Assembly (NCBI GenBank): GCA_012845835.1
Contig: JABAKD010000002.1
Location: 1,550,001-1,614,000 of the forward strand
Direction: 5' to 3'
Length of the DNA stretch: 64,000 nucleotides
Source: Undaria pinnatifida
Taxonomy: Eukaryota; Sar; Phaeophyceae; Laminariales; Alariaceae
A model generated the notes under the pieces. The model saw only the letters and a list, made by a program, of their open reading frames with translations. It ran no database searches and had not been told where the DNA came from. Of the stretch, positions 31,600-42,974 are shown in pieces; the first letter of the stretch is position 1, and the number at the start of each line of letters is the position of its first letter. Both the position numbers and the translations under genes were made by a program.

Positions 31600-32285
31600 T
31601 AACCTATGGGATATATTGCCAGAGTAATAAACACTTCCACGCCCTGGATATCGCCTCGTTATCTTGTTAGAGCCGGTCATGTCGCTGCTGCAATTCTCAC
31701 CCGCCCCCGCCCCCAACGCCCCCTCCTTCCCCACCACCCGCACCATCGTCTAGACCTAGCACCATGCGTATAGCAAACCTCTACATCTATGCGACCTAAA
31801 GCCCTTCCCCCCCCGCCCCCCGCCTCCCCCGCCACATTCCCTCCCCCTCCCCTACAAGAAGGATTTATAGTTTCCACGCACAAATTAACCTGCCCCATCC
31901 GTCACATCTCCCGCCTCCCCCCCTCCCGTCCCCCTGTTGATCACAATCAAGCCCCCACGTGCTTAAAAACTCCGCCCTCCGCTCACCGGATTTGCGACTT
32001 CATGGATTCACTTGATAAACTGATGCATTTCCTTCCACAGCTGTCAGATTTTGTCCTCCTCATAAACGGGTTTTATAGTTTCCGCGCACAGACTGCCTAA
32101 CATCACCCTGACCCTGATAGCTACACTGTATGTAGTTGCAAGGGGAGTCGCCGACCTAGATCCTCAATGAGGACACACAACCCGTAATACGCGCGACCGG
32201 AGTATCACACGCAGCTTGCAAAGATGAGTTTCGACAAAATATTCGATCTCAAAGCTGAATTGCATTTTTAGTTTTATAATATATA
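31600..32285 (+). repeat. Family E repeat, long copy
   Basis: It has nearly all modules: CCAGAGTAATAAACACTTCC, CGTCTAGACCTAGCACC, AAGGATTTATAGTTTCC, CACTTGATAAACTGATGC, CAGATTTTGTCCTCCTC, GGTTTTATAGTTTCCGC and the terminal block ending TATAATATATATATA. Long C-runs separate the modules. The module with TAGTTTCC(A/G)CGCACA is present twice. Confidence 0.88.
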
Positions 32286-32289
32286 TATA

Positions 32290-32790
32290 AAGCTCTCCCC
32301 CCCCGCCCCCGGCCCCCCCCGGCACATACCCCCCCCCTTTCCAACAAGAAGGATTCATAGTTTCCACGCACGAATTGACCTGCCCCACCCGTCCCCTTCC
32401 CCCCCTGCCCCCCTCCCGCCCCTCTTTTGATCAAAAGCAGGCCCCCACGTACTTGAAAACTCCGCCCTGCCCTTACCGGATATTCGACTTCCAGGATTCA
32501 CTTGATAAACTGATGCATTTCCTTCCACGGCTCTCAGATTTGTCCCCCTCAGAAGCGGTTTTTATAGTTTCCGCGCACAGACTGCCTAACATCACCCTGT
32601 TGACCCTGATAGCTATATTGTAATTGCAAGGGGAGTCGCCGATCTATATCCTTAATGAGGACACACAACCCGTAATACGCGCGATCGGAGTACCACACAC
32701 AGCTTGCAAAGATGAGTTTCCACAAAATCTTCGATCTCACAGCAGCTGGAGTGTATTTAATTTTTTAGAATATATATATATATATATATC
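32290..32790 (+). repeat. Family E repeat, head-to-tail with the previous copy
   Basis: It begins in the C-run after the AT tail of the preceding copy and repeats the AAGGATTCATAGTTTCC module, the GATCAAAAGCAGGCCCCCAC module and the terminal block. It ends in an (AT)n run of about ten units. Confidence 0.88.
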
Positions 32791-34365
32791 TTGATGGGTG
32801 GTGAATCGGGCAATGAAACGTGTATTCGGCGATGTTCTACTGCGAGGGTCTTGAGCATTGTCTCCACCAAATTTCATCATGATCGGGAACGACGACTTTT
32901 ATACAAATTTGTGTGCAAACGTTCACGGTTTTGAGTTGTCGCGGATACCTTGGCGAGATCAAATCGGGAAAATCAAAACCTTAGAATTATCCTTCTGCTT
33001 TTTTTTTGCATGCACAGCAGTATTGTATGAGGGTCAGCCAAGTTTTTACTCCTAACAACGGTGGCGGTAAAGCTTGCTGAAAAGTTGTCTGTTTTTCTTG
33101 CCTTCCCAGCTTGTACGGTAATTGAAAACTGTACATTTTTGCGGTATTCGGTTGAGTGGTTAGGAAAAGCCACAGAAAGAAAGGGCGATATATACACGTA
33201 ATTTTTTTGGATGGGAATGATATAACATGATCTTCTTGGTGACGACTTGGATGAGAATGGGAGGACGTGATTTATGCGGAGTTGGCTAGAACGTGGGAAT
33301 GGTAACTAGATGCAACTTATTACCACGGTGGATACCGTTTACCACCTACCACCTTGGTTGTGCCGTGTTTAAAACGAACTGCGCGGCGGTGAAAGAACCG
33401 GAGTGAGCACTGATATAAAGGAAGGCGTATCGTAGTGGTGGAGGCGGGATGAGCGCGTGCTTACGTATATCTCGGTTCTGATTTACGGCTATTAAGAGTG
33501 TGAAAGACATTGACGCAACAACATAGTGTAAAGACAGTTGTGGATAGGAAGTGCCAAAATAGGAAAGTTGGGAGCCCCCCGAAAAAAAACTGCTTTGTTA
33601 TAAAATAATGTCGATCCCACGTGAACGCGATGCATGACAATAATGAATACTCGTACAACCACGCGCAATCGACCGGATGGAAACACAATAGAACGAAAAA
33701 GCGTGAACGTCTTGTCTACGTATTGCGAACCAGTCAGTGACCCTTGTGAACGATCAGCACACGTAACAGTAATTTATTCATGCGACCCGAGGCTATCGTA
33801 TCGTGCAGTTAGCGCACCATCGGCCACCGCAGTCCCATTCATGAAGGAAGTCCAGATTCACCTACAAGATACACCCTGGAAATGAACCAGACAGAGTTCT
33901 CAGAAAAAGTAAAATTGCTTCAAGTTACTAACAGACGGCCACCGACAAGGCCGGCAAAGAGAGTGATCTCTCCGGCGATGACGCCATGTTTGATGTGATG
34001 AACGCCGTATATACACGAACATGCTGCCAATGCTTTACGCTCGGTGCGTCATACCCCTCACTGCTCCTGCTTAGCATCATCATGCACAACAGAGGGCTTA
34101 CCACAGTTTCTTGGGTATCTTGGCTCTTGAATAAGGTTTGACCGTCGGCGATAGAGATGTGAAGAATGATACAAGACGCATCAACACGTTTGTTCGTACG
34201 CACCAGGTGGGCAACAGCGGGAATGTCGCCTGACGCACCAAGAAATGAGTACAAAATTCAGACGATCCAAAGCCTAACATGTATGTGCCTGTTGAACTTC
34301 TAACTATTAATACATGAGATATTTTGTCCAATCAACATCGGCGGGGTAGGCAACTCAATATGTAT
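32791..34365. other. No gene recognised
   Basis: No domain-bearing frame or repeat shared with the rest of the window was seen. Confidence 0.35.
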
Positions 34366-34369
34366 GTAT

Positions 34370-34560
34370 GTGCGCGAAACTATCGTAAGGGGACAAATCT
34401 GACGGTTGTGGAATCAATGCATGAATCAGTTTATCATATCTATATTCTATCAGTCGTACAACCAGTGAGCAAAGGGCGGAGTGTTCGAACAGGGGGGGAG
34501 GGGGAGGTGGAGGGGGGGGGGGATTTCCAACATCTAATGCGTATAGTGTAGATGTCGTTC
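34370..34560 (-). repeat. Family E repeat, internal fragment
   Basis: It holds the GGGGACAAATCTGACGGTTG module and a CAGTTTATCA segment, followed by long G-runs. Terminal block and AT tail are absent, so this is a fragment lacking the usual conserved end. Confidence 0.6.
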
Positions 34561-35335
34561 CGACGTAACGTCGACTGAACTTGCGTGATGTTGTGCCACC
34601 AGGTAGAAATGGAAAATTGGAGTGTGTTTCATATGTCACATTTGTTGGTATTTTGTTCGGTTGTTCGATAATGATGTCCCTATTTTTCCTTTCATATATT
34701 TCTCTCGGTTTTCTTGCTTGCCAAGCGTAGGAGCAACATCGCCACAGGGGAGAGCGTGATAAGTGCAGCGTGGGGAGAGGAGAGGCTGGGCATCGCGTGG
34801 GTAAACGAACGCCACGACGGCGGGGACGGGAGGGTCGGGGATGGGATAGGCTGGGCTGGGACGGCTGAACACAGCTATTGGAAGCGAAGACATGAACCGA
34901 AACTACTAACACATCGATGTATTCCGACTCTCACAGCAGTCTGTGACCACAATATTCGTATTTCTCCAGGATGAAGAATCAGCACGGACAATGGTGTACA
35001 TACTGATTTCGTTGAATAAAAAGAACGGATGGACAAAAATTTGACCAGGTACATATGAATTTCGTCATAACATCATACATCACCTGTACACTACCTTAGA
35101 TGCGCTTTAGGGTGAGTTTTATAGCCGGTACCGGCAATTTAGGTGTCCCTCGGTCGTGATCAGTACGAATGAAACTCAAAACTCGAACCACACACAAACA
35201 AGTCAAAACACAGCAGAAGCAATCGAAAACCAAAAATCAGTAGCCCAGAACGAACAGTCACCGTAATTATGTAGACTATATATACGTACATATATTTTTT
35301 TCCCCGCGTAGTTTGTTCAAACGCCCCTCTCTCAA
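34561..35335. other. No gene recognised
   Basis: Nothing could be assigned. Short frames on both strands look random. Confidence 0.3.
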
Positions 35336-35339
35336 TCGA

Positions 35340-36597
35340 AACCGGCCAGAGTAATAAACACCTCACCGCAGTTGGTATCACGTCATTATCTTTCTGACCA
35401 TCCATGACGTTGTTTTCACTCTTTCCCCCCACCCCCCTCGACCCCCCCCTCAAAACGCCCCCTATTTTCCCACCACCCGCCCGATCGCCTAGACCTAGCA
35501 CCATGCGTGTAACAAGCCCCTACATATCTTTGATCTCTGAATATTATTGGTGACCTAAACCTCCTAAACCACCCCACCACCCCCCCGCTTCTCGCTCTCC
35601 CTTGCTCAAACGCCCCACCAAATATCGAAATCCGCCAGATCAAAGAATCACTTTACGCACTGGATATCACCTCACTATCTTTCCAGAGCCATCCATGCCG
35701 CTGCTTTCACCCCCCCTCCCCTTCCCCCCCCGCCCCGAACGCCGCCTTCTTCACCACCACCCGCACCATCACCTAGACCTAACACCACACGTATAACAAA
35801 CCCCTACATCTATGCCACCTAAATCCCTTCCCATCCCCCCACCCCACCCCTCCCCCCACCTCCCCACCCCCCCACCCCATCCCACCCCCACCCCCTCGAA
35901 CACTCCGCCCTGCACTCACTGATTGTACGACTTACCCCAGGATATACTGATAAAACTGATGCATTATTTCAAAACCTGTCACAATTATCCCCCTAACATA
36001 ATGTATAGTTTCCACGCACAGATTGAGCTGCCCCACCCGCCCCACCGCCACCCCAACCCCCGCCCCCCCCCCTATAATAAGCTAGTACATTTTTATTAAT
36101 ACTTTTTTCTCCTTTAAACCGTCAGATTTATCCCCTTCCTTGAAGGAATTATAGCTTCCACGCACAAATTGCCCTCCCGTCCGCCCCCCCCCCCCCCAGT
36201 CCCCCCCCTCCCCCCCTCCCCTCTCCATCTCCGCTCGCTTTCGATCAAAACCAGGCCCCCACGTCCTTTTAAACTCCGCCCTCCCCTCACCGGTTATTCG
36301 ACTTACTGGATTTACATGATAAACGGATACATTTCCTCCCACAGGTTTCAGATTTTGTCCCCCTCAGAAACGGATTTTATAGTTTTCGCGCACAGACTGA
36401 CTAACATCATTCTGTTGACCCTGACAGCTACACTGTTGTTGTAAGGGGAGTCGCCGACCTATATCCTTGATAAGGACACACAACCCGTAATACACGCGAT
36501 CGGAGCATCACACACAGCTTGCAAATATGAGTTCCGACAAAATCTTCGATCTCACAGCTGGAGCGTATTTTCATTTATATATTAATATATATATAAT
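35340..36597 (+). repeat. Family E repeat, longest copy with reiterated modules
   Basis: The module GCCAGAGTAATAAACACC or its equivalent occurs near 35345 and 35633, and the CCTAGACCTA(G/A)CACCA module near 35489 and 35773. The TAGTTTCC(A/G)CGCACA-type module occurs near 36006, 36150 and 36381, each preceded by a GTCA(G/C)ATTT... segment. It ends with the terminal block and TTAATATATATATA. Internal reiteration with long C-runs makes this the best copy for defining modules. Confidence 0.85.
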
Positions 36598-36599
36598 TC

Positions 36600-37235
36600 C
36601 ATCAGTCAGTAGATTGACTGATGATGATGGGCGAAAGGAACCGACTAGTATGTCTGGATATTGTTTTAGGAACGAGGAAGAACGAAACTGCTATGCGACC
36701 AGCAGCAGCATCAGCATCATCTGCAGTAGTAGTAGCAGTAGCAGCAGCGAAAGATGGAGTATTTCGCGGAAAACCTGGTGCCACCTTCTCGCATTATATA
36801 TGCATTCGCATCGGCTGCCGCCTGCTGTGTGTCCTCCACCTCTCCGTGAACACGTGTATGGAGAACGCTCGCCTCCTGCCTGTGTCTTGCCTCTATCGCC
36901 CCCGCCCTCTGTCTAAATGTTGCTCTCACCCTCGCTCACCTCCTCGACAACGACAAACGGCTGAAAGTAGTCTACTTTCGATACCCTCGTCCATTTCGAA
37001 TTCAGACACGACCGCGATCTCGGCGGGGACAGGCGAGTGCATCCTGCTTGAGCAACCGGACCGCCTGGTCGATCCTTCGCCCGTACCTAGTGCAGTGGAT
37101 AGGGTGTCCAATTTTTTCCGTTGGCGCCTCGCCTGCAATCGCAGAGAACACGGCGGGTTGTGAACCAGCAAACAGCAGCAAACAGCAGCAACAGGCATAT
37201 TAAAAACGCATATCAGGAACTGGAGCTTGCCTACA
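36600..37235. other. No gene recognised
   Basis: Both strands have open frames of up to 180 codons. They overlap in other frames and I recognise no family. A host gene exon cannot be excluded. Confidence 0.3.
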
Positions 37236-37237
37236 CC

Positions 37238-38205
37238 CAGCCTAAGTTAAAATATTATAAAAATATGATACAAAATATCTGTGAGATCGAATATTTTGTC
37301 GAAACTTATCTTTGCACACTGTGTATGATACTCCGATCGCGCGTATGACGGGTTGTGTGTCCTCATTAAGGATATAGATCGGCGACACCCCTTGCAACTG
37401 CATACAGTGTAGCTATCAGGTGGTGTTAGTCAGTCTGTGCGCGGAAACTATATAACCCGTTTCTGAGGGGGACAAATCTGAGAGCTGCGGTAGGAAATGC
37501 ATCAGTTTATCAAGTGCATCCTGTAAGTCGAATAACCGGAGAGGGGGGGGCGAAGGTTTGAAGGACGTGGGGGCCTGGTCTTGATAAAAAGGGGGGTGGC
37601 AGGGGGGGGGGGAAAGGACAGGTGGGGCAGCTCAATTTGTGAAACTATATATCCTTCTTGTGGGGGAGGGGGGGGGGGAGGGACGGGGGGGGAGGGCCTT
37701 AAGTCGCATGGATGTAGGGGTTTGTTTGCCATACGCGTGTTGCTAGGTCAAGGCAATGGCGCGGTGGTGGGGAAGGAGGGGGCGTTGGGGGCGGGGGGGG
37801 GGGGGGGGTGAATTGCATCAGCGGCATGGACGGCTCTAAAAAGATAATGAGGCGATATCCAGCGCGCGGAAGTGTTTATTACTCTGGCGGATTCCAATAT
37901 TAGGTGGGGTGTTTGAGCAAGATGGAGCGAGGGAAGAAACCAAAAAAAATAGCGGGGGGCGGGGGGGGGGGTGCGGGGGAAATGTTTATAAAGAGGTTTA
38001 GGTCACAGAAATATTAAAATACACTCCAGCTATGAGATCAAGGATTTGGTCGACACTGATCTTCGAAACATTACTGTGTGTGATACTCCGATCGCGCCTA
38101 CTAGTCATTTACGTAGGGGCTTGCTATAAGCGCGGTGCTGGGTCTAGGCGATCGTGCGGGCTGTGGGGAAGGAGGGGGCGTTGAAAGTGGGAGTATATAC
38201 GTGTT
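37238..38205 (-). repeat. Family E repeat, long copy with a second end block
   Basis: The minus-strand terminal block runs from about 37245 to 37360, then come the modules with very long G-runs (37540-37810). A second terminal block (AATACACTCCAGCTATGAG) lies near 38016-38100, followed by a GGTCTAGGCGATCG module. This looks like a tandem dimer or a recombined copy. Confidence 0.82.
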
Positions 38206-38855
38206 GTATGTTTTTTATGATAAATACACTTGGTATGTAATATTCGAAATACGACGATATTTGTAGGTGTATACCCCCCGTATAAAACGTCTTCGTACCA
38301 GGTACCTGTAACTGCTGTATGCCATATTTCACTTAGACTTTGAAAGATACAAAAAATTGATACGGCCGAGGTCACCACGCCAAGAGGACGATGCAAAAAG
38401 AGGAGGAGTGCTGCTGCTGCTGCTGCTCACTTGTTTCTTCAGAACAGCCGCTCGTGCCTGATCCGACCTCCTCCCCTCCACCTCGACTTCCAGTGCCGCT
38501 TAAGCTTCGCGTGTGTCTGCTAGATCGTGCTTGCTCCTCTCCGGCAATTCGGCTCCCACATCATTACTCAATAGCTCCACACCCGCCGATGACTGTTCGT
38601 GCTGTTTGACTTCCTCGGCGCATCAACCAACGGCCGCAACATGGGCTCGCCTCGCGTCGTCGTTCAGTCACTGCAAACGCTTGATAGTCACCACGCAGCG
38701 CGCCTCATCACCCCATCTCGGCGAGCGGCCATGCCGTCCGACAGACGAGCTCATCGCAGGTTTTTCTTAGAACCTTTCTCTTTGTTTTTTGTTTTTTTTT
38801 CGATTTCTGCTTCTTTGAACCTCAATTTTTTTTCTTTGCCATTTTATCTCATTGT
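38206..38855. other. No gene recognised; short CTG repeat
   Basis: A (CTG)n tract of six units lies at about 38409-38428. No other feature could be supported. Confidence 0.3.
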
Positions 38856-38857
38856 TG

Positions 38858-39088
<231 letters not shown>

Positions 39089-39295
39089 TGTTGTATATAC
39101 CCTCCACCTCCTTACTATCGAGAATACGTGTAGGGTTCGTTTCGGCATTTTTTTAATTATGCTCATCGATTTTCATCGATTTTTGCAAACTCACGCGCGT
39201 CTCCTCCCGCTTTCTGCTGTCAAAAAATATCAAGAAAACGTGACTACGAGCACTACAACTATCTTGAAAAAAATATGTCAAGGTCGTCAGCCGTG

Positions 39296-39456
39296 AGGTC
39301 GACGAATTTCAAGCCAATAATAATACTCATCTTTGCGAGCTGCGTTGTTGGTACTTGCAACATACTTGACGGGTGAGTTTTTATTGGGTTCTATTCTTTG
39401 TCCACTACAATGGTGAGTGCTGGTATTTATACTTTGAGTGGGGGATTTTGAGCTAG
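39296..39456 (+). repeat. Diverged dispersed repeat, left part
   Basis: It shares TCGACGAATTTCA(A/G)GCCA, AGCTGC...GTTGTTGGTACTT and AGTGGGG(A/G)ATTTT with 41745-41945. The miniature LTR element at 39457 inserted into it, and the continuation at 41075 (CTAGATCTAGCATCATAG) resembles the region after 41945. Confidence 0.55.
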
Positions 39457-39926
39457 TGTTACGGTTCAGTGACAGTTTCAAGAGCTATTATGACAGGCGT
39501 TTTTGTGATAGTAGGGGCCGCGCTATTTATGTCCCCTCCCTTAATCGGGTGTGGCTGCCCCACCCTGCCACAATTTTATAATTACACAATTCTACAATTC
39601 CTTGGGTTCACGTTCATAAACCTTCGGATCAGCAATCAAGTTACCATTTTCACACTACCTTTTCGGGAGGCTTCCCATCTTGAGCACTGGCACAAGGGAC
39701 TTGCTCTCTTTGTCCGAGGAACGCCCAAGTGCCTTCTGAACTCGGTCGTATCGGACCTTCGGAGGTCAGTCATTATGAGTACCTGAGGCAGGCTACAGAT
39801 ATAGCCTTTGTGTGGACCTTGCGATGCTAGTAGGCTAGATACCTTCGTCTTCTTCGCCATGAATATACTCGCATATCCACCCTGATCCCAGACTGACTCC
39901 GCCTATTAGGCTCCGATTTGTAACAT
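39457..39926 (+). repeat. Left LTR of the non-autonomous element
   Basis: 470 bp. It shares the TAGGGGCCGCGCTAT and CCCTTAATCGGGTGTGGC segments with the right copy and is nearly identical to it by eye. Confidence 0.92.
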
Positions 39927-39973
39927 GGTGTCCAATCCGAGAATCGAACTCGGGTTTCCACAGTATGCTAGGG
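39927..39973 (+). other. Long tRNA-complementary primer-binding site
   Basis: It starts TGGTGTCCAATCCGAGAATC directly after the LTR. Its complement reads as a complete tRNA 3' half: CCA end, acceptor strand ATTGGAC, T-arm CCGAG-TTCGATT-CTCGG, variable loop and anticodon loop CTAGCAT. The anticodon would be AGC (alanine) if that loop is read correctly. About 47 bases match, whereas 18 are typical. Confidence 0.75.
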
Positions 39974-40602
39974 GGGAAGTTATGGTGTTTTCGACTTTCG
40001 AGCGTGCCCCCAGTTGACAGCCAGTTAAAGTTCGAATGTTTGGAGACGGGCTGATTAGATGTTCTGGTCTGATTGGTAGTCGAAGGGTGGCCCTGCGCTC
40101 GGTAGCACCCAAGTGGGTTCGTGCGGTGTGCCGTGGCGTTTGTGTGAGTTTGGTGTTGTAGGGCTTTGCGCTTTGGGTTTTTTCCTGGATGGCCAGGTTT
40201 TTCCCGCGCTGTAGGTGTTGAGAGCCGGGCAGCAACTACATTGGGAACACCAAGCGAGGGACGGTTTTATTTTAGAGTATTTTACGTCCGAGTGTCACTT
40301 GGTGTTTTCGGTTGTTGTCTAAATTCTAGGGCTCTCGGGATGGGGAGCGAAGGGTTTTCCCCGGAAGCCGGGTTTACCTTCGCGCAAGTCGATGTCGGGC
40401 CGCGAGTCAACGCGCAGTGATAATTATGAAGAGCAGTGGATTTTATTTGAGTTTTGCCACTATTTGCCTCTTGTATTTTTCGTATGGCCGTTCGACCTAC
40501 TCAAAGACATCACCGGTAGTTTTCGCTAAAGGAAGTGTGTCACCTCGCGGTTGTCACTATCCCTGCTACCGTTAGTTAGTACTGTATGTACTAATGGGGG
40601 GA

Positions 40603-41070
40603 TGTTACGGTTCAGTGGCAGTTTCAAGAGCTATTATGACGGGCGTTTTCGTGATAGTAGGGGCCGCGCTATATATGTCCCCTCCCTTAATCGGGTGTGG
40701 CTGCCCCACCCTGCCACAATTTTATAAATACACGATTCTACAATTCCTTGGGTTCACGTTCATAAACCTTCGGATCAGCAATCAAGTTACCATTTTCACA
40801 CTACCTTCTCGGGAGGCTTCCCATCTTGAGCACTGGCACAAGGGACTTGCTCTCTTTGTCCGAGGAACGCCCAAGTGCCTTCTGTACTCGGTCGTATCGG
40901 ACCTTCGGAGGTCAGTCATTATGAGTACCTGAGGCAGGCTACAGATATAGCCTTGTGTGGACCTTGCGATGCTAGTAGGCTAGATACCTTCGTCTTCTTC
41001 GCCATGAATATACTCGCATGTCCACCCTGATCCCAGACTGACTCCGCCTATTAGGCTCCGATTCGTAAAA
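40603..41070 (+). repeat. Right LTR of the non-autonomous element
   Basis: 468 bp, preceded by CTAATGGGGGGA as polypurine tract and followed by CTAG. Confidence 0.92.
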
Positions 41071-41744
41071 CTAGATCTAGCATCATAGTCTATCTATTAT
41101 ATAAATTTGTTGCTATTCTGTAAGTTCGTGATGGTGTCGGTCGCCCCGTTGGCGTATCAGGTTATCCTCGAGCCTGGTATAGGTCAGTTTCGTGAGTTCG
41201 CGCCAAGTGCATACTCGTAGAAATTCGTTGGGACTTTTTCTTGTGCACAAATTGACTTGCGGAAAGCGCGAGAGCTTGAGTTAGCAACATTTTTTGACGA
41301 AACATCGACGAGCAGTGGGATTGCTGGATCTATGCGCGATAAAAATTGAAGGCAAGAACCGGGGGGGAGAAGGGACGACACCTGTGACCACGGCTTGTCC
41401 AGAAGCTGGAAAGTAGAAGTGTGAGAAGAAGAAGTTTCCACCATAATAATACTGCTCCATCATATATATATGCATGGTAGGCGGTTTATTTTGTTTTTTC
41501 TTTTTCCTCCCCCTCGATTTTATATCGGGAAGAGTACGAATACAGAATATAATAATAGTCATCTTATATGTCACTCTGAATACAGTATTCGAGAAAAAAA
41601 GTTGGCTAATTCCCCCCCCCCCCGCAAAAAAAAATAAACAAACGAACAAACCATGTATGTGGGACACGGCTCCAAATTGATATGCTATAATCCCAACATT
41701 TAAAAAATTATAAAAACCATATTTAAATTTTTCAGGACTTCTGG

Positions 41745-42000
41745 TGTGATTTCGACGAATTTCAGGCCAGTACTCATATTTTGAAGCTGCTTGTTGGTAC
41801 TTACTTGTACGATACCTTGTACTCTACGGGGGTAAAACTTTCATGGGAGCGGTCCTATTCTTTTGTATATATTCTAAAAATAGTTCTTCCACTATCTACA
41901 ATGATTGGTGTTAGTATTTTTTCCTTTTTTAGTGGGGAATTTTCAAGTAATCTAACTACATATCTATTTTTTAGACTTATGTCTGTAGTTTCCACTACTA
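41745..42000 (+). repeat. Diverged dispersed repeat, second copy
   Basis: Homologous to 39296-39456 as described there. An open frame of 177 codons runs across it to 42314 and has hydrophobic stretches but no recognised family. Confidence 0.45.
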
Positions 42001-42137
42001 TATTTATTTCTCCACCATATGTGTGGTGGATGGTTTGCGGATGGATGGCTTCGTCAAGGGTGTTGGTACGTGGGGTGAAAAAGGCGAAGGTGGGCTTTCT
42101 CTACCTGGGGGTGGTTATATTAGTATTATACAAGGGA

Positions 42138-42171
42138 TCCGCATGGGCGCCGGCATTCGCCGGCTCCCATG
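42138..42171. other. Strong inverted repeat
   Basis: GCATGGGCGCCGGC, a short loop and GCCGGCTCCCATGC form a hairpin of about 14 base pairs with one mismatch. No partner repeat or gene end was found nearby, so its role is unknown. Confidence 0.6.
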
Positions 42172-42319
42172 CTTCAGGTAGGGCAGGGCATCACTTCGAT
42201 AACTTACGAGGTGTAGCTGTCCGATTTGGCATGCATTCAACTTTAAATAATGCCAAGAGTTTAATACGAACATGGAATTATGAACGTCATGCTTTGACAA
42301 AAGAAAAAACGTAATATTA

Positions 42320-42970
42320 TAAAACAAAGAAGGCAAGGATAGGCGAAACAAACTATGTTAAATGCGCCGTCGAGTAAAAGTTGGCGTCTGTCAAACAAAA
42401 ATACCGAAAAGAGTATTATAATTGTGAACCTGCGTCGCCTCTAGGCGAAACAAAAGAGGCCTTGGCATTAATGAAGAGACTGCACTGCTGTCCCCGTGGC
42501 AATGGAGGTTCGAAGTCGACAGGATGCAGAGTCGGTTTGCATCAAACATCGACATGAGGACATGTCAGCCGGCGAGGTTTTGAACGAAGATTGCTTTGTT
42601 TGTTACGTGAAGGTTGTCGCATTGATTGGCCTGCGTGGTCGCGGGCGAGGAGGAAAACGTAGAAGAGAAGGGCGATCTCTCGTTGAGGCGGCGTTGTCTA
42701 AGATTGGTGAGGGGATGGCTTTGCTCATAGACCGTACGGGAGGTTGGCGTAGAGCGCTTCTTCTCTGTTTTTTCTCGAGAAGACGGGATATGTGTGTCTG
42801 CTGTCTTTCTTCGTGGGGGCTTTCACGTTGTCGAAATCGGACGCGTGCCCTCAATGCATAATATCTCGAGTGTCTCTACCATGACTGCTGATAGTGCCGG
42901 GCGTATTTCCTAGAGACTGACATACTATTCACTGGAAGCAATAATAATATACCTTTGCAACATTTTTTTT
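42320..42970. other. Unrecognised open frame region
   Basis: A plus-strand frame of 121 codons at 42496-42861 (MAMEVRSRQDAESV...) has a basic middle (RGRGGKRRREGR) and no domain I recognise. It could be a relic of an element or a chance frame. Confidence 0.2.
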
Positions 42971-42974
42971 TCTT

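Larger units (their letters stand above)
39457..41070 (+). mobile_element. Non-autonomous LTR element with extended primer site
   Basis: Direct repeats 39457-39926 and 40603-41070 start TGTTACGG. The left one ends GTAACA; the right one ends GTAAAA, so its terminal CA is mutated. Flanks are CTAG at 39453-39456 and 41071-41074, a 4-bp target duplication. A primer-binding site follows the left LTR at once, and the right LTR is preceded by the purine run GGGGGGA. The 676-bp interior has no protease, RT or integrase; its longest frame (40166-40420) is unrecognised. It needs proteins from another element. An autonomous partner is not in the window. Confidence 0.88.

Noticed and set aside
36527..37163. 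Overlapping plus-strand frames of 129 and 180 codons
   Set aside because: They overlap in different frames and include a CAG-type simple stretch. No family was recognised, so they are not listed as coding.
39927..39999. Minus-strand tRNA gene
   Set aside because: The T-arm and acceptor end are perfect, but the matching 5' acceptor strand and D-arm are missing, and the stretch begins exactly at the LTR end. It is a primer-binding site.
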